From contig JAOTON010001078.1 of assembly GCA_034440635.1 (NCBI GenBank), forward strand, positions 450,001-514,000: a stretch of DNA of 64,000 nt, in the 5' to 3' direction. Under the pieces are notes generated by a model. It saw only the letters and a list, made by a program, of their open reading frames with translations, made no database searches and was not told where the DNA came from. Made by a program: the position numbers and the translations under genes. Origin of the DNA: Lepas anatifera. Taxonomy: Eukaryota > Arthropoda > Thecostraca > Lepadidae. Positions 43,040 through 55,533 of this stretch are shown here, one piece after another. The stretch's first letter is position 1; the number at the start of each line of letters is the position of its first letter.

Positions 43040-45121
43040 TCAGTCAGACGAGGACGGAGAGCGGCGCGCCGCCGGCTTCTCGCGATTGGCCATCCTGGCC
43101 AAAATGGCACGCCGCAGCGTCTCGGGACTCTCGGAGCGACTGCCGGCGCGCCGTTTCCGCTCCGGACTGGCCGACCCACTGCTCGATCCTGAGGGAGAGC
43201 GCGGCCGGCCCTTCTTGTTTTTGGGTGAGGGCGACCGACTGGCGCTGCTGCCGGAGTCGGCACGCTTCCGCGGAGCCGGCGCAGCGTCACCGCCGCCCTC
43301 AGCACCAGCCGGCTTTTCGAACGTGTAGCCGCACAGCTTCTCCAGGAAGCTGCGCGTCACGCCGCGGCCACTCGGCTTTTTGGCAGCCGGTGCCGGCGAG
43401 CGAGACCGGCTGGGGGAGCGCGCGGGGGCTACCGGCGCCGGAGGCCGCCGCTGCGAGGAGCTGGAGCGACGACGCCGCCGCGGCGGCAGCGGGCTGCGCG
43501 TACGGGAACGCGGCGCACGACGGGGCGGCAGCGGACTGCGCGTGCGGGAGCGGCGACGCACGGGACTGCGGGTGCGGGACCTCTGACGGCGTGCGCTGCG
43601 AGAGCGCGAACGGCGCCGCACAGGACTGCGAGTGCGCGAACGGCGGCGCACGGGACTGCGCGGCGTGCGCGAACGGCGGCGCACGGGACTGCGAGGACGT
43701 GAAGTGCGGCGCGGGGAGACGCTGCGGCGGCGGTCACGGCTGCGACTGCGCGAGCGGCGGCGATTGCGGCTGCGGGAGCGGCGGCGGCGCAGACTGCGGG
43801 AGCGCGAGCGGCGCCGACTGGCGCGGCGCGGGCTCACCGAGCGGCGGCGATTGCTGCGAGAGCGCGAACGGCGGCGTCGGCGGCGACTATTCGAGCGGCG
43901 GCGGTCGCGCGAGTCGTTCGACGACGCACTGGAGCTTCGGCTCCGGCGGCGGGCGGCGGCCTTACCACGCGAGTTAGATCGGCGGCCGCGCGCCGGCTCC
44001 GGCGACGAGCTTGGCGAGCGGCGAGCAGAGTCGTTCTTCTTTTTCTTCTCTTCCGGCGTGCGGCTCCGACTCTTGCTCTTGTTGCGGCTGTTGGCGACCT
44101 TAGCGACCGGCGATGCGCTCCGGCTCCGCCGTGGTGATGATTTACCGTTGTCACGTGCCGGGGTTGGGGAAGCGACGCGTTGTGTCATCTTGGTAGGGCT
44201 TCGTTTGGCGGGAGAAGCACTAGCCTTGCCTGCAGGCTCGTCCGAATCGTCACTGTCGTGTCTGGCGGGCACTGGCTCCTTTTTGGCGGGAGACGGCGAA
44301 CGGTGGCTGTCGACGCTGTCAGCGCGCGCCGTGCCGTTGTTAGCGGGCTTCTTAGGACTGGAAGCGGGCGCTGCCGCTGACTGGTCGTCTCCACTCTCCT
44401 CGCTGTCTGAATCAGACGACTCCGGCGAGCGGTCACGCTTCTTCTTTGACTTCTTCTTCTTGTCCTTCGAGCGTTTTTTGTGTGAGCGAGACTTCTCTTT
44501 GTCGTCCTTGGACTTCTTGCTTTTCTTGGCCTTCTTTTCCGATTTGCTGGATTTATCCTTTTTGTGTTTCTTTTTGGCGGGCGTAGGACTGGCGCTCGGC
44601 GACCTGACTGGGGCGTAGGTCTTGTCTTTCGCTTCCTTTTCCTTCCTAGCCTCGTCCTCCTTCGCTCGCCGGTTGGGATCGAAACTGCTGCCGTCCACGA
44701 AGTGTTCAGAAATGCCGAAAGCGTCTTTGAGTCGGGCGTTTTTCTCCTGTTGGGCTTCGGCCATCTGGTGTGAGCCAGCAGCCAGGGGTCGTCCCTGCTC
44801 GTCGCGCTCTACCCGCGGTAGTCGGTCCACCAACTTCTCGCGGTACCGGTCCACTCGCTTCTGCACAGAGTCCGGCGAGAGGCCCTGCTCTTGTAGCACC
44901 TCCTGATATTCCACACACTTAAGCTCGACCTTCCTCTTGCGCTGGTGGTCGAGGATTTCGACGTTGGGCTCCCGGTTGACCTGGGCGTCCAGTCGCTTCA
45001 GCTCCTCCTCGTCCCTGTATTTAACCTTATCGCGCGACTGTTTAATGAACGAGAGGTTGCCTTGTACGTACCCGTTGGTGCCTGATCCGCGCACGGTCTG
45101 CAGTCCTATGCCATTATACAT
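43040..45121 (-). CDS. SRRM2: SRRM2/Cwf21-type serine-arginine splicing protein
   Basis: Uninterrupted 693-codon frame. It opens MYNGIGLQTVRGSGTNGYV, the signature start of the Cwf21/SRRM2 family, which fixes the ATG. Residues about 50-98 form the cwf21 domain (ILDHQRKRKVELKC...VDRYREKL), the segment that contacts Prp8 and Snu114 in the spliceosome. Then come a charged part rich in Lys and Ser (KKHKKDKSSKSEKKAKK, about 180-240), acidic-Ser stretches, and an RS domain of about 250 residues (about 370-610) with SRSRS, RRRSRTRSP and PRRR repeats. The C-terminus includes a short non-RS motif (RSFLEKLCGYTFEKP). It is far shorter than vertebrate SRRM2 and, unusually, has no intron here. The role is pre-mRNA splicing in nuclear speckles by family knowledge. 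Confidence 0.9.
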   Translation of the reverse strand: MYNGIGLQTVRGSGTNGYVQGNLSFIKQSRDKVKYRDEEELKRLDAQVNREPNVEILDHQRKRKVELKCVEYQEVLQEQGLSPDSVQKRVDRYREKLVDRLPRVERDEQGRPLAAGSHQMAEAQQEKNARLKDAFGISEHFVDGSSFDPNRRAKEDEARKEKEAKDKTYAPVRSPSASPTPAKKKHKKDKSSKSEKKAKKSKKSKDDKEKSRSHKKRSKDKKKKSKKKRDRSPESSDSDSEESGDDQSAAAPASSPKKPANNGTARADSVDSHRSPSPAKKEPVPARHDSDDSDEPAGKASASPAKRSPTKMTQRVASPTPARDNGKSSPRRSRSASPVAKVANSRNKSKSRSRTPEEKKKKNDSARRSPSSSPEPARGRRSNSRGKAAARRRSRSSSASSNDSRDRRRSNSRRRRRRSRSRSNRRRSVSPRRASRRRSRSRSLRRRRSRSRNRRRSRSRSRDRRRSVSPRRTSRPRSPVRRRSRTPRSPVRRRSRTRSPVRRRSRSRSARRQRSRTRSPVRRRSRTRSPLPPRRAPRSRTRSPLPPRRRRRSSSSQRRPPAPVAPARSPSRSRSPAPAAKKPSGRGVTRSFLEKLCGYTFEKPAGAEGGGDAAPAPRKRADSGSSASRSPSPKNKKGRPRSPSGSSSGSASPERKRRAGSRSESPETLRRAILARMANREKPAARRSPSSSD

Positions 45122-45622
45122 GGTGCGCAGCCGCGGCTAGCAGAGAACGGCGACACCAGCGGCCTGTCGAACACAAATCAGCGCGTCACACTCACGTCAC
45201 ACAACACACACTATGGAGCCCACCACACGTCAAAGGCATACCAGCGTGTGCAGCACGGAAGATAGATGACAAAGCTCACTGCAGCTGCGTGTTTTAGCTT
45301 TAAGATTTTCACACATTGAGGATTAACTTTATGGATCACAGATACAAAATTTGAAAAGCCGACAGCGATTCGTAGTCTGAGCAGAGGGCGAGCAATTGTC
45401 CCCAACGTTCCATAGTCCTCCAGACATCGCCATATCCAAGACACGGCCCTCAATTGTTGGTCTCGCACCTCTCCGATAAGCGTTAATAGGCTCATCATCA
45501 AAAGTAAAATTATGACTGGAGACCTGTAAGATCTGCTGTAGAACGGTAACATCTTGGCCCCATTGCTGCTTTTCTATGTAGCATAAACTGACTGCCGGGC
45601 GTCAATCAGAGCTGCAGCCTTA
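45122..45622. promoter_or_regulatory. Upstream region of the SRRM2-like gene
   Basis: About 500 bases 5' of the SRRM2-like ATG. Moderately GC-rich near the ATG, then AT-rich. I see no TATA box and no clear initiator; presumed to hold the 5' UTR and promoter by position only. Confidence 0.3.
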
Positions 45623-45765
45623 TTTACGCCCATGATGCAAGAATTTTCCGCAAAATCACGTTACCATCTGATAGACGTCTGTTGTCAATAGGCGCCTTTT
45701 TACGCCCATGATGTAAGAATTTTCCGCAAAATCACGTTACCATCTGACAGACGTCTGTTGTAGGA
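45623..45765. repeat. Two-copy tandem repeat, period about 78 bp
   Basis: TTTACGCCCATGATGCAAGA and following sequence up to CAGACGTCTGTTGT occur twice in tandem, differing at a few bases (GATGCAAG/GATGTAAG, CTGATAG/CTGACAG). Each copy contains AGACGTCT, a short palindrome with a CRE-like ACGTC core. Confidence 0.85.
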
Positions 45766-46407
45766 GACGGCTTCGATCGCCTCACGGTGTGATCTATAAA
45801 ATACGGACTGACACTTTCCATTTACAAAAATGGAAATAATTGGCTATGACAAGGCGCACACCAATGCTGGGTTTTTAGCTCCTTGACCAACAAACAAAGT
45901 TTTGGAGCTAGAAAACAAAGTTTTAGAGAGCAAAATTTGCTTCCATCAAACACACTTGCAAACATTACTAGAAGTTCATCGATATACAAACGAGTGGCTG
46001 CAGAGACAAGCAATTGGGCATACAGTGATGACGGCATCCCAAAAATCTTCACAAGGGCAGCTGACAACCCTTTATTTCCGCTGCCTGAACAGGAGCTAGC
46101 ATGATCACACATATCACTAAACACGGGACGTCAGTGTGGCTGTGTGCTGAGGAAGTACGATGGCTAATCGGGCTTTGTATCTATGAATACAAATATGCTC
46201 ACTTGATGGCTTTCAGGTAGTTAGAAGAGAGATAACCCCAACAATGACTGGGCCACACAACTATACACTGCTAAAATCATAAAATCGCCCAATATAAAAT
46301 CGTCCACTACCACGCTTCTGGGTGTTTGTTCATCCTGATTGCTACAAACCAATAGCTGCATTTCATATATCATATAACTGTCATATCACCTATAGCTGTC
46401 ATTGCCG

Positions 46408-46739
46408 GCCGTCGGAGGCGTGACCACGTCAGTGATGCTGTGCGGGACCTGGGGTGGCTGCCCGCCCGTGAGATGGCGCAGTATCACGCCCTCTGCCTAT
46501 TAAAACGGGTGATGGTAGCCGGTGAACCAACTGTTATGGCTCACCAAATAGTGACTCGGCGCGAGCGTCGTGAGCGACCAACACGGCAGGATGCCGATCT
46601 GCATCTCCCACGAATTAGATCGGAATCTGGGAGGAGATCCTTTATATACCGTGCGCCAGCAGCATTCAACTCTCTACCAGTTAGTATTCGCAGCAGCACT
46701 CTAATCAAATTCAAACGCTTACTAAAAAACATTTGAAAT
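46408..46739 (+). pseudogene. Non-LTR retrotransposon ORF2 3' tail
   Basis: The frame reads DAVRDLGWLPAREMAQYHAL, then GRRSFIYRAPAAFNSLPVSI and LIKFKRLLKNI. This is the typical end of many non-LTR ORF2 proteins (L.WLPV..R......L...., then R.SF....P..WN.LP..IR......FK..LK). The RT core is missing, as expected of a 5'-truncated insertion. The frame closes with a normal stop. Confidence 0.6.
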
Positions 46740-49700
46740 GTTCCACCGTTTAGATCCGTGTACGCGAGACGTGTATGTACGCTAGCATGATGTGTTTTTC
46801 CCTTGTTTACTTCCCTTGATGCTTTTGACACGGCTCAACAATAGCCATTCTGTTTATGGATGACTACCACGAGGTAAAATACAATACAATACAGTACAAC
46901 CATGGACACAGCTTTTGGAAACTGAGAGTTTGGCAGTAAAAACATACCATGGCCAGAAGGGTGCACCTTATTTTGATGTTCATGTTTTTCTTAGAATTTC
47001 TTTTGGGGCAGGTGGCCGAATTATTTGTTCCGACCAAAAACGGCACATGTAAATTTTTTTAAACATTAGGGGTGTTCACGGCGCATGTGTACGGTGTGGA
47101 CGTAAACATGCCTCAGGCTATGTAGGCCCCGCCCATCTGCGCCATGACATCAAACTCATGCGTACGGTGTGCACAGTCAAATGAACAAAACGAACACATG
47201 TGCTTGGTGTCAGACGCATGAGCCCTGGAGGCTGAGCTTCTGAAAACACCATCATCAGCAGTATAACTGTCATTTTCCTATGACAGTTTGCAAAAAGACC
47301 AAGAGCCAACTTGCAAGATTCTACCATCAGAACAGGCATTCGCTAATTCTAAAACCGTAGGCAGTACGAGATATCCTTGAGGAAGGTCTAAATACAATTC
47401 TATATTTGATGTTTTTACACAACCACGTGCCTAGAATAAATTTCCCTCGAGCTACAGTCCCTCACCCATAATTGATTCCTCATATCAACTTCAAAATGGA
47501 GAACTGACGGTTTCTGCGGCCCTCTGTTTGCAGTGTCCCAAAACCTGGGGTGCTGGGTGCAGAGCGACACCCAGTCAAGCAGAATTTTCCACTCACTTTT
47601 ATATTTCTTTTCCTGAATTCTCCACTCACTTTTCAAGTATGGTTCTAGTTACCAAAGACATAATTCACTCACAAAGTTAACAATATTCAACAATACACTT
47701 ACTACAAGGGCCATTTCAATTGCCTCCTCTACTAACGTACACTGGAAAAAGAGAGCAGGAGAATCGAATAGAAGATCTCCAAATTAACTCGGCTTTTATG
47801 CACGTCTTTCGCTTTTCTGCAAAAAAATCTGGCGACTTCTATTTCTCCGGCCAATTATACCTGGCATCCTTATCTCCACCGATTTCAGTGGAACAACAGA
47901 ATCGAATTTCTGGCGCAGGCAAGACGCTCAGTGCCCACCCCGGAGAAAGTTACAGTGGGTGAACACCGCCACTAAATTCCACCACTCACAAAATTCGTGA
48001 GTGGAAAATTAGACACCCTAGCCTTGTGTTGCCAAAGAAATAAACTGACCGCTTTAAGAGATACATTTCTGGAAAGCAGTTTATCCGTGCACATGATTTC
48101 TAGGCTTACGTCCTTGAAAAGTTGTTTTTGTATTTCTGGTACCAAGAATAGTGAAAAACCATTTTTGGTCATATTTTTGTTAAAAGCAATTATCTTGAAA
48201 TTTGTATGCTAAGCAGCATATTTTTGACATTGTATCATAGAAAATTGACCATTTATTGCGAAGAAAATCATTTTTATCCGTATCAGCCCTTCATTGCTGC
48301 GTCCACGCCGTGTGACACCCAAATCCACTCACGACACCCTACGACACCCTAGGCATAAAAACGCTGATATTTTCGTTGAACTGGAATTGTCCGGTATTTG
48401 AATATATTGAAACTCTACATTTTCATTAAATGAATTTTTCTGGCCACAAGAATGCATCCAGCTACCCTTCAAACATCGGCACTTTTTTGTATGGCTGGTC
48501 TACGGCGTGGACTTACCAAAACGCCGTCTTTACATCTAGTAAATAAAAGCGGCATCTTTAGGCTTTTTGAAAGGCAGGTTGCATATTCGTTATTGACAAA
48601 AAATTGTTTGTCTTACTCTTTGTGTGATTTTATCTGTAGAATTTTCTAGCCTATAAGGATTCAGAAAAATAATTTAGAGCAATTTTCAAAATGCAAATTA
48701 TGTAGCTTAGGCGACCGGCAGGCAGCAAGCGATAAGAAATTTAAAGTAGTAGTTGTTGTGACGCTGTCGCAACGATCGCAACCCGCCGCGCCTGGCTGAT
48801 GTAGACGAAAGGAAGAAACAAAACAGAAATAAGGCTGTAGCTTCGATTAGATTCATACAAAGCAGCATATTCATATGAAGGTGAGAATATATGTGAGGAG
48901 GAGCAGGGAAATTGACAAGTAAAGAAAATAAACTTTTAGCACGAGTCTGGAAGAGTTTATTGCCATGATAGAAAGTTTGTAGTTTCGTCTGGGTTACTTA
49001 AGTGTAAGCCAAGGCTCTACTGGGCCCTAGCATAGGTGTATGCGAGGTGCAGTGATTGAGGTCAGGAGTGGCCTCCAAAATTCCGATAACTATAGGTATA
49101 GGAGAGGCGTTGTCCCGGACAGACAAACTATACAGTGTATGCTTAGATAATAAATTTAGGCACTAGGTATTGCATGACAAATCCCTTCTTTATTTTTCAC
49201 CACCTGCCGGTCTCGGAGGCCTCCTCTGCAGAGTTGTTCTAAGAGGGCCCCGATATTTCGTCTCGAGAGACTTTTTAGAGCTGGTCATATGGGAGAGGAG
49301 AGGAGGCACACAAGAGTTGGTCTAGGGAAGCCCCCCAAGAGTTGGTCTTCATCCCACAAATGTTAGTCTAGGTGGGTCCCAGAGTTCTTTACCCCCGAAG
49401 GTTGGTCTCAGAGGCCCCTCAAAAGTTTTTTTTCGTGACAACTCACCATTGCCTCAAAAAATAATTGGAGACTGCATCAGGGGGTTTCAGTTGGTAAAGA
49501 TTTACCTGTTTAACCCAAATTTTTCACATGGTAATGGTCAAACAATGCTGCTCGGGGACGATTTAAAAATATTTACTTTGAGACAATTAAACAAAATATC
49601 CTTCCCTCAGTTCAAACAAGGGCTCTGAGAGTTCTGAGAGCCAGAGTACCCAAATTGGGAAATTTTTACTCCACCATACATTTTGAGGGGAATTTTCCAC

Positions 49701-52400
49701 TCACTCGCCATATATTCTAGCTGAATTTTCCACTCGACACCCTAGCACAAAACCTATTTTGGGTCACTGTCTGTTTGTCGGGATCGAAATGTCGTAAGCG
49801 CGCCACTTACGTAGCTTTTTTCATGTGTACGGTGTGCACGGTCTCCAACCGTCCACACTGTACACAGGTTTGTGACGTCATACCTTTTTCTTCGTCGATC
49901 AAGTTAATTTATTCTGTTGTCATGTGAAACGTTAGGATATGATGATTCATTGCTCAACGTCAATGTTTAGCCCTTAACATGCGCCCCGCTAGGAGGCAAA
50001 ATTCGCCCCCCTCCTGGTTTTCCCCAGATAACGCTAACACAAAGAAACGCAAAGCAACTAAACTTACAGTACCTTATACCTGATCAATTCTACACATCTG
50101 ATCAAATTTTTTTAGGTCAGGTCATGTCAGATTTAGGAGCTATCCAAGGTCAAGTGACCCAACCTCAAAACCTACAATCACGAGTTTGAAGCAGCGCCTA
50201 AGGAACATCTGCCAACTGATCAGTGTGAAACTTTCACAATATGATTTAGGTCGTTAGGGTCTACAAATCTGCTATCTGGGAATTTTGATATTTCTTACCT
50301 AAGGTGGAGCCAATTTTTTTGGTCACACCAGCAATAAGTCTAAAGTGAAAAATTGAAAGGGCTCGTTTTCAGTAAATACTGGATAGATACGGCTAAAAAT
50401 CCTTACACCATGTATTCTTAACACAATCTTGACGACAAAGTCAAGTTTTTGACAATCTGACCTCTCAAACTCATGTCAGGTCACAGGAGCATACAGGGAT
50501 TGTTTTGCCAATAAATGCTCACTGAATTGAGATAAAGCTCTTACTTCGCTTGTGTTGTGCTTATATTGTCACGGGAGTCAATTGATATGCAACATGACCA
50601 TACCAGGTCACCCTGTGACCCTGACCTAGCTCAAGATCAATCATTTTCACAATTTTACCTAGCAAGGTCATATTAGACATTATTTGATACGCCTCGAAGA
50701 GAGGAATCCAATGATGCATATATATTTGCTCTAGCTTTGCTGAGTAAACATCTAGAGGTGGAAATGTACACTGCCCTGCTGTAAGCCTTAGAGAACCTTC
50801 TTTGACCTATGCTGACCTCAATATTGACCTGACATAAAAAATGTATCCTATAATTTCTTTGTCTCATCAAGAGCTTTTCAACACAGTCCATAATTTTTTC
50901 TTAGCTTTCCTGGGAAATGAGATACAGAGGGGGCCAAAAATGCCCCCAGTGGGGCATCATGCCAGGAATTCCAACAGGGTGTGTTAAAGGTCCTTACTTC
51001 ATACATCATGCTCATTCTGAGCAATGATTTCATCAAAGAGGGTGAATTGACCCAAACTCGACCACTCATTGTGGTCTAGTCTAATTTGAGAAAGACCTGC
51101 TGGCAGCCATGGAAGGTCCTTAAGCGTGCCTCTACAACTTGTAACAATACTACTTTTGTCCTTTTGTTAAAGCCAAGTTGTATGTCTGCATCAGAGCAAG
51201 TCTGCGCTCCCCAAAACCAGAGTACTCAGTGTGCTCTAGTGCAGTGTTTGGCATCCAAGTAGGCTGGTGTCCCAGTCACCCGGCTCATTGACAAAACATT
51301 TCAATTGATGTTCATAAGCTGTAACCACTTCCTTAATCCTACCATCACAAAGCCCCCTGCAGCGGTGTTGGATGCAGGGCTTCTAATATCAACCATGGTG
51401 AAACAGGGAGGGTGTTATGAACCCTCCTGCTCATCAAAGGCCTTCACCATTTCCAGTTTCATAACCCAGCTAACATTGTCATTGAAGAATGTCTGAGCTA
51501 CGAACCATTCATGCGCACCAGAAGAGGGGGATAAGGGTGCCTAACCACTTTGATTACAGAAAAATCCTGATTTTAGCCAAACTAGGAATGGTTCGGAAAA
51601 TTGTGAAAACAGACCCTAAATGAGACAAATACTCTAAACCGATTCACACTAAAATAACTTTGTGTAGCTAACAGGCATATGAACCATTTTTCACCCAAAA
51701 TAAGGCCAGATCCATTATTTTCAACATGTATTTCCCCTAAATCCACCAGTCTGGAATTCCCTCAAGGTGTCACATCCCCTATAAAGGCAGCATATTAATG
51801 ATCTAAAATATCAGAACAATACTTTGCATGCCCCAGTCTGAGCAGTTCCTTGCTAGATATTTAGGTTAAATGGGTACTTACCATCCTTTCACAGTAGCGA
51901 TACCGGAATTAGATATGTACGTCCTGCCTAGAAATCAAAATTCAAAACCCGGCCAAATCCGGCCAACTGACACCTGTCCACAGAAGCTTCAGCAACGGCA
52001 AGCGTAATTGAAGTAGGTACCAGCTCAAGTCACAGCAAAAAAGTTGTAACTATTCCCAGATAGCTTCTAGGTAATCCCCCTCTTCAAAAATCCAGAATAA
52101 TTAATCTTTGAGACTGAGGATACCACCGACCGGAAACATTTACGGCGCAAACTCCACGTTTAAGCGCCAAAATGATGTAGTCAACGAAAGAAAATGGCGG
52201 CCTGTGAGATTGTTCTTGAATTATATTCAGTCAACATGCCAAATTCACAGCATGTCATCAAAGTTCAAGCCTATTTGGCATTTTAATTTGTTTCAATTAT
52301 TATTTTGATATCATGTTCAAATACAATTATTACTTCAATGAGCAAATTCAAGTAACACATTTAATTCGAAAATATTTAACTCGGCTGGATATGGAACATA
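46740..52400. other. Long gene-poor stretch
   Basis: No frame with a recognisable domain. Visible structures: GTGTACGGTGTGCACGG-type palindromic motifs near 47075, 47160, 49825 and 49850; GAATTTTCCACTC and GACACCCTAGC motifs at 47.5-48.0 and 49.7 kb; a degenerate GTTGGTCT tandem tract at 49.2-49.4 kb; and many AGGTCA/TGACCT half-sites at 50.1-50.9 kb. The last resemble the long-TIR interiors seen elsewhere. These look like worn DNA transposons. Confidence 0.4.
51640..51787. mobile_element. TTAA-type MITE, worn terminal fragment
   Basis: The end CAAGGTGTCACATCCCCTATAA is a diverged version of the AAGGTG.CACATTCCCTTTAA terminus, preceded by family-like sequence (CCCTAAATCCACCAGTCTGG). The TTAA has decayed to TATAA. 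The other end is not visible. Confidence 0.4.
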
Positions 52401-55224
52401 AGCTTTTAATTCTCCTCGCTAGATGACACGTCGAGAGTGACAGGTGTTGAGATTTTCCACGGAGGTCTTCTTTGTTTTCTAGAGGCTTATGACATTCCAG
52501 GGGCTTTTAGTTACAGAACTGCGATTAGACCAGCGCCGCATGGGCGCCGAAAGCAGGGGAAACGGGGGACGCGACCCCCCTGTTGGCCAACCACAGGGGA
52601 AGTTCTCCCTAATTTTTGTGTCAACCGTCATAATGCTGTCAGGTACCGAATTTGCTCAAATTTCGCCTCCTTCGGTCAGCACCAACCCGGGCCTGTACCC
52701 CCTGCGAAAATGCTGGCGGCGCCCCTGCAGCGCCGCAATGCACTGAAGAATTCCTAACCAGCATTGGCGGTGCCACGGACAGGGCCAGATGCAGACCCGA
52801 GTTTTGGGGGCTAAACTCATGTCTGCTTCTCCTCCTTGGGGGGGAGGGGTGGGACGTGCACTTTGGGTGCTCGACAGACCTGGTATAAGCTACCTCTTTA
52901 AATACATGATCGCTCTCGGGGGGGGGAGAGGGAGCAGATTTCTTGCACCTGTGTTAACACAGTGTTAATACCTATTTTTGATAGATTTCTTTGGGCTTTG
53001 GGAGGGTACCAAAAGATAGTTTGGCCTCCCCCCCTCCAGCGGTTTGGGGGGCCATGGCCGGAATGGACCCCCTGCGTCCGCCAATGGCCACGGGGATGAG
53101 GGGCGAGAGCATTGCCTCCCTTGGCGGATCCATCAGGGGGGGCGGGGTGGGCAAACCAAGCAATGGACCCCCAAACTCCCGGCTTTGGCAGATTTTTGTA
53201 AAGAACATTTTTGCGATGTCGGGCCCCGTTCCCCCTCCAAACTGTTGGTCTGGATCCGGCCCTCCAGTGGAAGGCTGAGGGCCTCCACTGCCTCGTCCAC
53301 AAAATAAGAAATCTCAGCACTTACCTAATCTCAGGCGTTGACTGGAAATAGAAGTGAGTCGAAAGTCCATTTTGTTCCTCCCTCCTCCGCGCCGATTTCT
53401 CCTCAAAATTATGTCTGTGTCCTCCCGCTGCTGCCCCCGAACGCACCCAAGCAAACCTGATCCGCGCAAACAATTATGTATATAGTCTGCGTCATAAAAC
53501 GTATTTGTGTCTTTTCACATCAATGTTATGCTACCTCTCTAACATACATGTACCTATTGCTAAAAGCAATGACGCTGCACCACCGCTGCCCCGGACCGGA
53601 GTTTATTGGGTGGATGGGTGAAAATGTGGTTGTGGGACAGGCAAATTCCAGCAGTGGGATAAAAGGAATTTGGTGTTTCCGGTTTCTCGTTAGCATCTTC
53701 TTAGTGAACGCTGTTGGCATGGGTGGAGATCCGGAGGGTTGGGGGGGGTCAGAATCCCTCTCATTTCCTTGGCTCTCGTAGGCTTTATATTGCCGTCCCG
53801 CGTTGACCCATCCAGGACCCTTCCCTGGACCGAGGAGAGATCTCCAGTCTTGGCTGTTGGGACTTCTACAGGTTTTCGGAGCTTTCGGCTCATGTTCACC
53901 TTACGCCCCCCAAAGTCCGAGCGGCGCCACTGCGCGACACGCAGTATCCTGGAGTGGCTGTGTCGCTGCTGCAGTAGATCCACTACGGCCCTGCCGGCGC
54001 ACCGACCTCTGCAACCACCGGCCAGTGCCGGGACCACCCACCCTCGGGCCTAGCAGTGGACCGCTGCGCATCCTCACCGACTTTCGAGTAGGTGAAAATG
54101 TCTGGCGCGTCGCAGCAGGCATTATCAGTGGACAAAAATTTTTTTGTTAGTTTCAAGCGAGGTTTTACCTAATCTGCGGCGAGGCGGTAAGTGGGTCAAC
54201 TGGTATCATTACCCCCTCTGGGCATACGGCACCATTTGAAAAGAAACATTCCGAGAAAAACGGATACAAACATAAATTGGACAGAGCGGGCACCCGAAAC
54301 ATGCTCTCCAGTATACCAGACAATGGAAACGGGTCATCTTTCTGCAAAAGACAAGAATATATTGTGTTAACGTGGCGGAATGTGGCATTTACAACGTAAT
54401 GGAACATGAAAAGGAATGCCGGGAATTGTGAAAAACTTCCACTGATACTATATTCATCGATAACGTCGCTAAATAAAACATCCGGAATTGAAGGCGAATT
54501 TCTGGACATCAGCCAGACGCTATGATTGCACGGATTCCCACTGAAAAAGAAAACTTTGGGAGGCGGTCAGACACAAAGCACAGAACAGACAATCATAGCA
54601 AGCGTCCCACCAAACACAACTCAGTCCAACAATGCCCCTATAACTTAGACAACAAGGCGACACGACGTGAACCGAACGCCGGGCGTGGCACCCGAAGCGG
54701 CCGCAGTCACTACTCTCGCACGTCTCCACTGAGCCTGCTCCTGAGCTTGCCGGCCAGACAGGACGGCAGACTCGGGGGGACAGGAGCGGCCGGATGATGT
54801 GGATTGTCCCGTGGCACGATTTCTCCCCCCCACAACGGCCTCAGTGCAGCAGTCGCTCCCCGGCCCCATCACCGTCTCACAGCTCCCACCAGGCTCCGAG
54901 CTAGCTTGCATAACAACGTGCATAATCGCCCACCCTCACGACGGTAAAGGCAATGTATCTCTTCACACGAAGAGGCAAGATACTGATTACAGCTGTATGA
55001 TGTCAACAAAAGAAAACAAACATGCTGCAGCCTGCGGACGCCTGACGCAATCGGCACGCGGCACGCGCTTGTCCCACCAATGCGAGGTAGAGGATACCCC
55101 CGTGTAAGGTACACATGCCGGCACACATACCCGCTATAATCCCCCGCCCACGCTTGTATATAAATATATCGCAGCTGGGTTCGGTTAGGCCACCGTTTGC
55201 TATGCCCGGAGGTGTGTCAGCCCG
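52400..55224. other. Intergenic stretch, no supported gene
   Basis: Contains G-run-rich repeat-like sequence at 52.5-53.3 kb, a minus-strand frame at 53690-54037 with a non-repetitive basic stretch (NMSRKLRKPVEVPTAKTGD) that I cannot place, and a GC-rich part at 54.6-54.9 kb. The minus-strand frame might be an exon, but no matching splice partners are visible. Confidence 0.4.
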
Positions 55225-55533
55225 TCATCGGGAGGGCGGCACGTTCTCGGCGGACGGCTGGTCGCAGCCGAGCTCGGCCGGCAGCCCCAGCGCCACATCG
55301 GCCGGTTGTACTGTGTCCGGGAGTGAGGCATCACCGTCCGGCGGCGGCGGCGGCTGCGTCTCCGGCGCCGCCGGGCCCTGCAGACGCCGGGTCGCCGCCG
55401 CCGCATCAACACCGCTCAACTCGGCGGCCTCGCCATCGGCGGGACTGACCGCAGCGCCGTCCAGCACGTGGTTGCTGGTGGGGGAGGACTGGCGGCTAGC
55501 CTCCGGCGACGGTGGCGCCTCCTGCTGCCGCAC
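55225..55533 (-). CDS. C-terminal extension exon of the PPM1H-like gene
   Basis: After a GTCGGCAG acceptor the frame reads VRQQEAPPSPEASRQSSPTS...PADGEAAELSGVDAAAATRR...PPPPPDGDASLPD...SAENVPPSR and stops. It joins in phase 0 to HLAWK of the preceding exon through an AAG|GTAGCC donor at 56677. If that donor is not used, the preceding exon instead runs to its own stop at 56548. So two C-termini are possible. The tail has no known domain and is longer than in mammalian PPM1H, which ends shortly after the last catalytic motif. Confidence 0.55.
   Translation of the reverse strand: MRQQEAPPSPEASRQSSPTSNHVLDGAAVSPADGEAAELSGVDAAAATRRLQGPAAPETQPPPPPDGDASLPDTVQPADVALGLPAELGCDQPSAENVPPSR

Noticed and set aside
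43225..44618. Long plus-strand frames opposite the SRRM2-like gene
   Set aside because: Antisense shadows of RS-coding codons (CGC, CGG, TCG), which rarely give stops on the other strand. Composition is low complexity.
50100..50900. Cluster of AGGTCA/TGACCT half-sites as a nuclear-receptor enhancer
   Set aside because: The same words are abundant inside the long TIRs of DNA transposons in this window, so repeat origin is more likely.
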